Assembly: GCF_037975245.1 (NCBI RefSeq)
Contig: NC_092561.1
Coordinates: 10,165,001-10,229,000, forward strand
Length of the DNA: 64,000 nucleotides
Reading direction: 5' to 3'
Source: Apostichopus japonicus
Lineage: Eukaryota; Echinodermata; Holothuroidea; Aspidochirotida; Stichopodidae
Below the pieces are notes generated by a model, which was not told where the DNA came from, did not search any database, and saw only the letters and a list, made by a program, of their open reading frames with translations. The translations under genes and the position numbers were made by a program. Positions 49,454 to 60,546 of this stretch are shown here, piece after piece; positions within the stretch are counted from its first letter, which is position 1; each line of letters starts with the position of its first letter.

Positions 49454-52400
49454 TTAATTAAGCAGTCCATGAATTTCCAGGACGCCGCTCGGAGGAGCGT
49501 TTGTATGGATCAGTTGTTCTAGATCTTTAATTGCCACTCGTCTGTTCGGGTCTGGATCCAATAAACGTTGTAGCATAAATTTAGCTCCACTGGAGATGCT
49601 GTGATGCCATCTTAGAGGGCGGTCTTTTGCCTTCCTAATAGATGCGAATGGTAGTTTTCAAAAGACCATGCAATAATAGATGACACCAACAGACCAGACT
49701 GTAGACTTGACCAAGTCGCACGCTCCGTTTAGTCGCTCGGGAGGTATGTTCCATAACAATGTACCACCAGCTGCGGGTACGATACATTCATCATTGACGA
49801 CCTCCCTGGCTAGTCCATAGTCGATGGCTTTAAGCTGATCTTGATCACAAATCAACAAGTTACTGGGTTTCAGGTCTCCATGTACCCAGCCACATCGATG
49901 GATAGCCATCACCATGGAAACGAGTTGTTGGAGGAAGAAGAAAGCCTTACATTCAGACAGCCGTACTTGACTTCTCAAATATGAATCGAACGAGAGGCAA
50001 CCGGCTGGTTTCTCCATCACAAGAGTGAAGACGTCATCATTGCCTAAGGAAATTTTACCGTAGCCAAGAAGGTCCACAACACTGGTCACAGATTCCAGAG
50101 CCACAAGAGCTGCTGCCTCTGACGGTATCTGTACGGGGCTATTGGGAAGAGTGGTCCATAAGTGAATATCACTGCACTTGGTGAACTTGATGGCAACCTC
50201 CTGTAAAAGATACGAATACAGAATCTTAAACCAGTGTTACAGCAAGGTAATATATTCCAAAATATAGTGGTATGATGCGAACTAATGCCAATATTAAGTC
50301 ACGTGATGGGTACAAAGTGTAACGATATCAAATTATATTGAGACTACGAAAACCATGGAAGCCTGACAAGTGACACCAATACAATCATGGTATTTAAAGG
50401 TATATAGTTTTGTAGGTAAGAGGGCGTTGGACTTTAGCAGGCTATCAACTAGAAGCTAAATTATAAATTTTTCGAAAAGGTCTAAAGTTTTCCCTTTTCA
50501 TGAGATTGAAGCCTTTCATTTCATATTTGTAAGACTTTATAATTAAGGGAGAGTTAAAGGAGAGAATTAAGTTCTATCAGCGAGAGGGATTGCTTTGATA
50601 AGGTAGCAGGGACGTGCCTATGGAAGTTTGGGCACGATTGACCACTATTTGAGTTCTAGCGTATACGTTCTAGCGTATATATATATATTTGAGTATACCG
50701 TATGGCGAATAATTTAATAAATAATTTATATTTATATTTACCTGACTTGGGTTGCAGGTAGTATTGTTCAGTGGTCTTCCTCTGTAGACCAAACCAAAGC
50801 CACCGTGTCCAAGTGATCAAGAAGCTCGTAACCGGCTTTTCGCATTTCCGCCTGCGCCTTGACCATGACGTCATGTGGCACAACTATCTGGTGACTGGAA
50901 CTAGATTTGGAGCCACTACTGTTGCTGTTACCGTTGGTGTGACTGTGGTTGTTACTGCCATTGGTCTGAGCAACGCTGCCGTAACCCATAGGCACCACTA
51001 ATGTTACCAGCAGCACCACCGTTGCCACCATTGCTGTTGCTGTGACGTTGCTGGTGATTTCGGCCAAAGGATAAAGTGCTTTGATGCCTCCTCTGTGAAA
51101 ACAAACATCAAATGTGTAAAACTTTGAAACAAAAGGACATAAAGGGATGGTTTGAAGGGAATGGGTGGTCTGGTGGTGCTACTTTATATCACTATAGTGA
51201 CGTATCGGGCTTACAATTAATATGGGGAATGCATACAAGTTGCCGTTAGAAGAATTGCTTACACTATCGACAGTAACTGACTATATATTCGAACAAATCG
51301 CAGTAAAACTGTCCTTTATTTGTTCAATATATAGTAACACTCCATTCTTATGGATATTAGAAGTTCATATCTACAAAATGATCAGAATAACATTAATTTA
51401 TTTCTTCCAATTATTCATTTCATTTCATTTTCATTTCATTTATTTGGTTAAATACAGAAAAGTTAACTAAGTGACAAAACATATCAACAACAGGGAAAAT
51501 TGTGAATGGAAGCACACCAAAAAGTCCAGATAGTGTTTGTCTAGCAGAGCGCTCCCATAAGTAAATAGAGAGAACAATACAAGAAAACAGTAACACTTAT
51601 ATCCACCCACACACCAACCCAACACGTTTGATCCACTCACCCCACCCCCACCACCCACAATACATATTTATGCACATATGCATACATACACAATTGAATA
51701 CAAATACACACACGCAAATGCATATACATATATATATACACATACACCCATTTTAATATATACATGTATGCTTACTTACACAAACACATATACCATCAGA
51801 TATATACAAATCTATAAGGGTAAAAAAGATTACAATAACATAGGGATAGCTACAGATTCTCAACCACCTATCCTGAATTGGGCAGAGGTGGGGGAGAAGG
51901 GGGAGGGAGGAGGATTTAAATTCGTCCTGGGGACTTTTGAAAAGATGTTGAAGAATTTTCGATTGTTTAGGTTTCACCGCGAGTACATGTTATATATTTG
52001 TGTAGGAATGTTGCAATATTCTGTCTACCAGCGTGGAGGGAGTGGGGAGGGGTGAGGATAACCCCCCCCCCCGCCACCGAAGTATACGTGGTTGCGCTCC
52101 TGTTCACCAAACGCATATTCTTCCTTCATTGCAATCACATAGAAACCATGATTAGTCAATTAAGATGGTCACTGAATATTTTACAAATCGATTACAGAAG
52201 TGTGCAACATACCTTCCTTTTCTTGCCATTTGGTCCATTGTGGGCAGACCTTGCTCCTCGGCAACGACAGGAACGAAGGTCTTGTCTCAATTTGAGATTC
52301 TGATCTTCAATCTCCTGATAACTCCTGCAATAAATGATGAAATAATGTCAAGATTAGAGTCGACTCAAACCCAACCTTCATCTTTGGCTTATATGACGGA

Positions 52401-53686
52401 GATCTTGGTGAAGAACAACTCCCAAACGGCTAAGAAAATAGACACATATTTGGGAAAAGGGGAGGTGGAGGGGGCTAGGCATAGCTACAACTCCTAACCA
52501 GATAAGAGAATTCTTGTTTGCTTTGGTCGATATAATACTTTGAAATGGAATGAGAGTTTGTTTTAGCTGCTAAAATCGAACTTTTGGAACTAAATTATGA
52601 TTAAACCAGATACAGTTGAGTCAATGAAGGAGAGAAGTCAAGAAGTTTGTTCTAGACTTAAAGAGACGTCACGTGGAAACATCTATGAAATCAATTTTTG
52701 TGACAATTGTTAGGGGAAAGGGGTTTGGAAGACAAATATATATATTTGGGGAGAGGGGCGCTAGGCATAGCTTCCGGACCGAGTCCTTGAGAAACGACTG
52801 ATAATCCTACAACACATGTGTCTCCTAACATTATTACGTAAAATACTTCAACAAAGAGCTAACATCTGAGGCCAGTGTATCAAACACTGAATCTATCTCT
52901 CGTCCAGCATGGCGATTTTTGGAGTCTTTACAGAAGCCAAGTAATCCTGTAAAAGGAATTGAAGGTTATTTACGAATGATGAAGTAAAATAAAGCAATTG
53001 TTGTATCATGTCGTAATCTGCCGCTGGCTTTTTTCATTGGCCTACAAACTTGATAGTTTTACAATTCAAATGTATTTATTAGCACCACCTTGTGTTTAGA
53101 CCGAAAAAAACTCTTATAGTCTAAGTAAATCTAAGAATGCACCATTTGGTGTGTAAACTCCCCTCCCCCCCCCCGTACGTATGTGGTCATTGTATTCAAC
53201 GAATCCACAGCCACAACCCTTAATTCGTAAGATTCCCGCCTACAACCCATCAAAAAAATCAGAACAGGCTATAACTGCATGCATGCGTTTGCCTCAGAAC
53301 ACAAGTATATAGTGAGGATGCTCAGAACAGATAACGTTCGCTGCTTACATATCACACATATGTTCGAGAAATAACGTTACGTAACAAAGGAGCAACACTA
53401 TTGGCCCACGACTTCTACACAAGTTTACAGCAGATGTACCTTAGCCTATAAGCAACTTTGTATATAAGAATCGGGCGTATGCTATTATTGTTATCAACTA
53501 TAGTACCGTAAGTACTATATAGGATAATTGCACGGGGGGGGGGGGGGGCGGGGCAGGCAGAAATTCTTTGCAATGGTTGATTGATAGAACCAGTTTAACA
53601 GTTTATTGGAATCAAAAAGGTTATTCATAAAGTTAAATATACTTACCAGCCAAGCGAAGCAAATCAAAAGTAATTTTTTGATTCAT
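49454..53686 (-). pseudogene. Pim-like kinase, copy B (disabled paralogue)
   Basis: Exon equivalents: 53686-53647, 52946-52847, 52324-52213, 51092-50742, 50200-49454; the lengths equal those of copy A. Three lesions are visible. A one-base insertion in the CCC at 50985-50987 shifts the frame and gives a stop at 50952-50954. A one-base deletion at about 50813 would restore the frame just before the P-loop. In the last exon a GGA-to-TGA change (49658-49660) ends the protein after YYCMVF, removing about 70 residues of the C-lobe. The exon 2 donor is also weakened (GTATTT in place of GTAAGT, by a small deletion). Yet copy B keeps DYG where copy A has DYV. Sequencing error could explain the single-base shifts but not easily the nonsense change. 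Confidence 0.85.
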
Positions 53687-54549
53687 TCTGATGATGTTTA
53701 AATTAAAACCCGAAGATTTCAAGAAGCTTTCGAAAGTACGTGTGTAACACTCGTATAGCAAAACGCGTATAATACTGTGTTATTAATGTGAATGTTGTTC
53801 TTGTCATTATTAAGGTACACAACCTTTATTTCGTCACATGTGTAAATTAGTGTTTGCGTGCGCATACGATGCCTTGGAATGCGCGTAAATATATATATAT
53901 ATATATGTATATATAGTGTTACAGTGTTACCTGATGATCGCCGCGCTCAGTGAAAGAACTCAATGTGTGCGTGAGTTGCAACGCGTTGGTGTAGCGTGTT
54001 TGTAGATATATAGTGTTACATGTATATGGAGGCTAATTTGTACGTTATCGTCTTAGAAACTTTCTGCGTAATGCGTGGAAGATATTGCATTACGCTACAA
54101 CCAATTTCTATGGCTACAACAAATCTAAGTGTACACACATGGAACAACCGTTGTACAGTGGGAAAAGCAGAGATAAGGAAGGGCGCCCGGCCCCTTCGTC
54201 GCTATAGCATTTATATATAGCGCCCGATTTTGTATCGCGCTGTAACAAATACCTCAAGGGTTGAGTACCGTAAATCTGACATGCGTACCAGTTGCTTGGT
54301 AACCATACGCGGCTTCTGCAAACACACATATCACTGTAGCTGTACTTATATGGCGAAAGTGTCTTGTATCTTCCTGTCATTGGTTTCTGAACACATGGCA
54401 AATTTCATTTGTGGAAGGCGGCCCAAACATTTTCATGGGGGTGGGTGCATGTTACCCCATACCCATACCCTGTGTAGACGCCGCTGATCAAGGCTATAGC
54501 TATGCGAGGCAAATTAAGCACGGGAAGGAAATTAATGGAGAATCAAATC

Positions 54550-56545
54550 GTTTAACACGCCATCACCTTCAACACATTTTCACCTCTAACACGTTATCAC
54601 CTTTAACACGCCATCACCTTCAACACGCCATCACTTTAACCACGTTATCACCTTTAACACGTTATCACCATTAACACGCCATCACCGTAAACACGCCATC
54701 ACCGTAAACACGTTATCAACTTTAACACGCCATCACCTTTAACACGTTCTCACCTTTAACACAACATCGCCTTTAACACGCTTTCACCTTTAACACGCCA
54801 TCATATTAATCACGTTATCACCTTTAACACGCCATCACCTTTAACACGTTATCACCTTTAACACGCCATCACCTTTATCACGCCATAACCACCTTACATA
54901 ACGGCGCGCTACCACATTGTAATGTATCTCCTGCTAGAAATGTACCTTAGTGGTGGCGCTATTTTGTTCATTTAACACGCAATCACTTTTAACATGCCAT
55001 CACCTTTAACACGCCATCACCTTTAACAAGCCATCACCTTAAACACGTTATCACCGTAAACACGCCATCACCTCTAACACGCCATCACCGTAAACACGTT
55101 ATCAACTTTAACACGCCATCACCTTTAACACGTTCTCACCTTTAACACAACATCGCCTTTAACACGCCATCACCTTTAACACGCCATCATATTAATCACG
55201 TTATCACCTTTAACACGCCATCACCTTTAACACGTTATCACCTTTAACACGCTTTCACCTTTATCACGCCATAACCACCTTACATAACGGCGCGCTACCA
55301 CATTGTAATGTATCTCCTGCTAGAAATGTACCTTAGTGGTGGCGCTATTTTGTTCATTTAACACGCAATCACCTTTAACATGCCATCACCTTTAACACGC
55401 CATCACCTTTAACAAGCCATCACCTTAAACACGTTATCACCTTTAACGCGCTATCACCTCTAACACGCCATCACCTTAACACGCCATCGCCTTTAACATG
55501 CCATCACCTTTAACACGCCATCACCTTTAACAAGCCATCACCTTAAACACGTTATCACCTTTAACACGCCATCACCGTAAACACGCCATCACCGTAAACA
55601 CGTTATCAACTTTAACACGCCATCACCTTTAACACGTTCTCACCTTTACACAACATCGCCTTTAACACGCCATCACCTTTAACACGCCATCATATTAATC
55701 ACGTTATCACCTTTAACACGCCATCACCTTTAACACGTTATCACCTTTAACACGCCATCACCTTTATCACGCCATAACCACCTTACATAACGGCGCGCTA
55801 CCACATTGTAATGTATCTCCTGCTAGAAATGTACCTTAGTGGTGGGGCTATTTTGTTCATTTAACACGCAATCACCTTTAACATGCCATCACCTTTAACA
55901 CGCCATCACCTTTAACAAGCCATCACCTTAAACACGTTATCACCTTTAACGCGCAATCACCTCTAACACGCCATCACCTTTAACACGACATCACCTTAAA
56001 CACGTTATCACCTGTAACACGCCATCTCCTTAAACACGTTATCACCTTTAAACACGCCATCACCTTAAACACGTTATCACCTGTAACACGCCGTCACCTT
56101 TAACACGACATCACCTTAAACACGTTATCACCTGTAACACGCCATCTCCTTAAACACGTTATCACCTTTAAACACGCCATCACCTTAAACACGTTATCAC
56201 CTGTAACACGCCATCACCATTAACATGCCATAATCTTAATCACGTTATCGACTTTAACACGCCATCACCTTTAACACGCCATCAACTTAAAAACGTTATC
56301 ACCTGTAACACGCCATCACCTTAAACACGCCATCACCTTAAATACGTTATCACCTTTAAACACGCCATCACCCTAAACACGTTATCACCTGTAACACGCC
56401 ATCACCTTTAACACGCCATCACCTTTACACGCCATCACCTTAAACACCTTATCGCCTGTAACACGCCATCACCTTTAACTCGCCATTACCTTAACACGCA
56501 ATCGCCTTTAACACACCATCACCTTTAACACACCATCGCCTTAGC
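54550..56545. repeat. 17-bp satellite with higher-order structure, copy B
   Basis: About 2 kb of CACGCCATCACCTTTAA and CACGTTATCACCTTTAA units, often alternating, are broken by spacer blocks. Each spacer carries GCGCTACCACATTGTAATGT, CTCCTGCTAGAAATGTACC and GGTGGCGCTATTTTGTT, at about 54905, 55291, 55795 and 56547. The distances of about 386, 503 and 750 bp show amplification in larger blocks. It lies upstream of kinase copy B. Confidence 0.95.
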
Positions 56546-56685
56546 GGCGCGCTACCACACTTGTATCTCCTGCTAGAAATGTACCTTAGTGGCGGCGCTA
56601 TTTTGGTTTCATTTATTAGACGATCGCGTTGGAAACTTTTTATACGGAGTTTCCCCACTAAAAGTTCGAGACGAATGGTTTACTT

Positions 56686-57506
56686 AATTCTTAATTACTT
56701 AATTACTTAATTCACCACTAATTCTTTTTTCACAGTAGACCAACAATGCGCTGATGATATCTCTTGGGCATCAACTGGTCAGCATATACTGCAAGATATC
56801 GAAAAACGAGTTTCTGACAAACTGGCAGGAAGGAATCTGAAAATCAATTGCACAAAAACTGAGAAATTTTCAATCACAAGGAAAGGAAATGAAAGTTGGA
56901 AGAAGTGTAAATATGTTGGAAGCTTGCTGGGGACCGAAAAAGACATTAACCGAAGAATTGGTATAACCAACGGTGCTTTCAACACACTGTCAAGCATTTT
57001 CAAAAGCAAAAACATAAGCCGGAACATTAAGCTTAGGATTTTTGAGACTTTATTAAAGAGTATTTTTCTGTACAATTGCGAACTGTGGGGCACAACGAAG
57101 GATCTTGATCGCAAAATTGACACTTTTCAAAGGAGACTACTTCGAAATATTCTCAACATTAGATGGACCAATAACAATTGGTTATCAAACGATGAGCTCT
57201 ACAACGAAACCAACCAAACACCTTGGTCATCCATAGCCGCACATAGAAGATTGAGATTTTTCGGTCATGTAGCAAGACTCCAGGAGGACGCTCCAGCAAA
57301 GGTTGCTTTAAGAGAAGCACTGAGACATACTGCTAAACCAGTAGGAAGGCCCGTGACTACCTTGCTTGGAAAAATAAAGTCGCAATTTAAGGACATTAAT
57401 ATTAACAATTTCGAGGAAGCAATAAACCTTGCGCAAGATCGTGATACGTGGCGGAGGTTAATCCCGAGCATGTCGGATAGACGAGACTCAACTTACTACT
57501 ACTACT
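56686..57506 (+). mobile_element. 5'-truncated non-LTR retrotransposon with reverse transcriptase end
   Basis: An open frame from 56711 to 57508 encodes the C-terminal part of a reverse transcriptase. It has the catalytic QCADDISWA (the ADD motif, with Cys where Tyr is usual), then KINCTKTEKFSI, KYVGSLLG, LKSIFLYNCELWG and RRLLRNILNIRW. The typical tail HRRLRFFGHVARLQEDAPAK, then GRPVTTLLGKIKSQFKDI and AQDRDTWRRL, ends it. It is 5'-truncated just before the catalytic motif, ends in an ACT-repeat tail, and has a 12-bp target duplication AATGGTTTACTT (56674-56685, 57507-57518). Copy A has the empty site. It probably belongs to an RTE-like or related clade; I cannot fix the clade. The stop codon TAA is completed by the target duplication. 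Confidence 0.9.
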
Positions 57507-58204
57507 AATGGTTTACTTTTATAAAGTCCATCGATAATGAAATGCAGTACAAATCTAAAATCAGTGTCAACAAAGTACGAAGAGTTGTGAAAGTTTCAAA
57601 CTGAGTGGCAGTGTTAATGATCATCCAAGAGCTTTTCCTATTCCTACCAATGCCTCGTCGATCCAAAGTTACCTTGATTACGGTCCGGATCAATAGTTTT
57701 AAGAACAGGTTTCAAAAGGATGAGGGTTTGGGTAGGACACTTACAGGTAGCAGATTGGTCAGTATCCTTCCATATATTTTTGGGCATATTAGTGAAAAGG
57801 TCAATAGAGGAGAGCGCGAAGTTGATTCTTCTAAGGATAGACTATAGTTGGAATGTTTTAACAATAATACCGGTCCTTGGATACTCTAGTTTTTTTGGTT
57901 TTGTTTTGTTTTTTTTTAATCGGTAATCTTCGCATTGTGTTCTTACTAAGAATTTGCCGTCAATACTGGAATCAACCGGAAGAGCCGAAGTCGAGTCTCA
58001 AGGTAGCACACCACAATAGTAACTCGCATTGAGCTGACATAAAAATCGACTTAACAACCGCACTACAAGGGCACCTACATCTTTCATTATGCTAAGATCA
58101 TATGAATTCTTATCGTGGTATTTTCATTGGAACTGTTGTGTATAGCCTAAGTTTTGTTCTTTAGAATATTTCATATATCACTAAATTTATTCAAGATTCG
58201 TTGT

Positions 58205-58443
58205 TATATGCATATATGAGATACCTGGAACCCTGCAGGAACTCGCGAAGAAGCTATCATTGGCTTATCTAAGCCGCAAGCTGACCAAAGTCAGTTTCTT
58301 AGATTCATATTTAACGTCCGTGATTATGAATTGTCAATTGTCAACAACTCTGGAACTGGACGGCATACATTAATCTTGGAGTGACTCGAACTCGGGACCT
58401 TATGATTGAAAGGCACCGGCGTTAACCACTGAGCTAACTCTCC
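58205..58443 (-). mobile_element. SINE with tRNA-like head (family 2), second copy
   Basis: On the minus strand, GAGTTAGCTCAGTGGTTAAC (box A-like) and GAGTTCGAGTC (box B-like) are followed by GGACGTTAAAT, TGGTCAGCTTGCGGC and TTCGCGAGTTCCTGCAGG. The block order equals that of the SINE at 48838-49083, with many substitutions between the two. Confidence 0.75.
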
Positions 58444-58539
58444 TTGATTCCTTGATAAATCAGAAATTTGATAAATAAGATAGCACCATTCTGCATCCAA
58501 GACCTCGCAACGAAACAAAACTATCTCAAAGGGAGGGCC

Positions 58540-58930
58540 TCCCCCTCAAGACCCTCGCCAGTACGAACGTCAGCAAAATTTTGTGTTCCTCTTCTCAAAA
58601 ATTTGAATTCGTATAACAAGGTAGAGTCTACATGGTGTCGTGAAAAGCGTTAGTTAAACTTTAAATTCCCAGACTGGAGAGAGCACTATTTTGAAACTAA
58701 TCCCCTAACGGAAACAAAAAAAATTCTAAGGGAATAGTGCACCTTAGACCCCTCACAGAACGGACGTCAACCAAATTTTGTGCCCCCCCCCCCCAACACT
58801 CACACACACATGCACACTTAAATTCGAATTCGTAACAGAGGGTAGAGCCTATATGTGGCATCATGAGAAGGCACATATTAAAACATGTGTTAATTTAACT
58901 TAAATTCTCTGACTCTTAAAATGGGGAAAA
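58540..58930. repeat. Diverged direct duplication
   Basis: Two units, about 58555-58690 and 58762-58930, share ACG(A/G)ACGTCA-CAAATTTTGTG, GAATTCGTA-CA and GGTAGAG-CTA and end in AAATTC-C-GACT. The second has a poly-C run and an ACAC stretch. No coding function seen. Confidence 0.65.
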
Positions 58931-60190
58931 ACAATTTATTTTTACCCCTCACACCCTGAAGACTGAATACAAGCCAGTGTAAGTAAATTCATATTGAGGT
59001 GCATTATAATTTTGAGGTGAATACTGAACAAAAATCAAAGAGATTTGCCAGCCACAGCGTGCCTTCTGGATTTCACAATTGGCTGTCTCAAGTTTACTTT
59101 GGGTGACAAAGTGTGAACTTTAATAGTTACTTTCCGAGAGAAAGGTAAACGGGAAATGCATGCGTCCAAATTTCACCAGGGATGTCTACAGAGCACGTTC
59201 TACTTCCGGAGAAAATATTTGGATACGTTACTAATTAATTAAATATTTTAATACGTTACTAAATAATTAAAATATGACTTCAGGCAGATTGTGCCTCTTG
59301 GTATGTCAAGATCAAAGCAAAACGAAGAAAAATTAGTACAGGTAATATTTCTATAGCAATCGAGATATTCAAAATATTAATTCTCTGCACTGCTCTTTGT
59401 AAAGTAAATATTAATGATGACCTCGGCTTCCCATTATACAGGGCCTAATTGTTAACGATAATACATTATTTTGTAAAATAAACAAAAATCCAAAAACCAT
59501 CCTTGGGTTACACCATTTGTCCTCTGAAACAGTTGTAGTAGTGCATCATGTAAACCTGTTATTTAAGGCAATACATACTGTCTTACCCCCATTCCCCTCA
59601 CCCTCCCCACCCCCCCCCCCCTTTGAGGTTTGTGTTCCATCTGAGGAACTGACCTAATAGTCTGCGTATTAGATTTAGTATTCCAGTCACTTTAATCGAT
59701 GAACCTTGGCTATTGGTAATTTCTCAACAACAAAAAAGAGAAGAAAGAGGGAGTATAGAATATAATGTGGACTGAGATAGCTAACAGTCATCCCTTTTAA
59801 CTTTTTAAATTGTTCACCAAATCTAGGAAGGTGTCATAGTTTAATTAACCAGGTGTATTCCAATTCGGAATAATAGTCAGTAGGTATGGTAAATTCGTAA
59901 TAAAGAACACATACTCATCGCCGGTTGAAGTTATTGTACAAAACTAGGACCCACATGATTAGTGTTCTGACGATATCGTTATTTTCGTGTGAAAATATTC
60001 GAAACTCGAGCAATTGACACTTTGGGAGATGTTCAAGTTACCGATCAGACTTGTTGTATTTTTTCGTCTGCCAAAACTCCCCTTCACCTCCCCTTCCCCT
60101 GGGAACTGCGTTCATCTTTGTTATCGTATCAATTCTTCCATTTCAGTCTTTGCTCAGTTGGTTTTACACCATGTTTGGCATTTTGAAGTT
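58931..60190. other. Intergenic, no gene recognised
   Basis: AT-rich sequence with a poly-C run near 59610-59622. The short frames have no recognisable domains. Confidence 0.5.
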
Positions 60191-60485
60191 TCTACTACAC
60201 TGTTAAAACACTGGGTAAAAAAATGGTTGGGCAAGTACCCTTTCAACTGTGTTGGTCAAATAGTGCCCAATTTATATATAAAAATGATCGAATCGCAAAT
60301 TAGTTTGTTTACCCATCGAGTTGGTAAACTCCGTGCTCATATTTGTCCACATGTTGGTCTTTTCTGTCATCGCAATCGTATGTTGGGCGAAATTTCGGTT
60401 CTTTATACCATACGCTGGGCAAGCATTCGGCTTTACCTTGGCGACGTTTACCAACGTTGGGCAACTTTGAATGCAAAGTGTGCTT
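60191..60485 (+). repeat. Degenerate TTGGGCAA-motif cluster upstream of the tentative gene
   Basis: The segment opens with ACACTGTTAAAACACTGGGT, which looks like the end of a cut-and-paste element. It then holds repeated GTTGGT and GTTGGGC(A/G)A motifs about every 30-40 bp (60239, 60321, 60354, 60383, 60415, 60457). A 157-codon open frame over 60014-60487 exists but shows no domain; I take it as a by-product. Confidence 0.45.
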
Positions 60486-60546
60486 GAGCGCGCGTGCACG
60501 ACGAAGGGTTACATATTCCGTCGAGTTGACAGCCTCAAAAGTCGAA

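Larger units (their letters stand above)
47232..57973. repeat. Segmental duplication, copy B
   Basis: This is the second copy of the 39411-47231 block, in direct orientation and immediately adjacent. It is longer because of the hAT-type insertion (48701-49329), the satellite expansion (54550-56545) and the retrotransposon (56686-57506). The copy A/B junction lies at GTCAATACTTGAATC followed by CCCCTCCCC, while copy B ends at GTCAATACTGGAATC followed by unrelated sequence. Confidence 0.95.

Noticed and set aside
54550-56545. CRISPR-like regular array
   Set aside because: Units are 17 bp and contiguous with no unique spacers; this is a eukaryotic satellite.
60014-60487. 157-codon plus-strand frame as a gene
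   Set aside because: It crosses a repeat-motif cluster, shows no domain, and a competing frame is open on the other strand.
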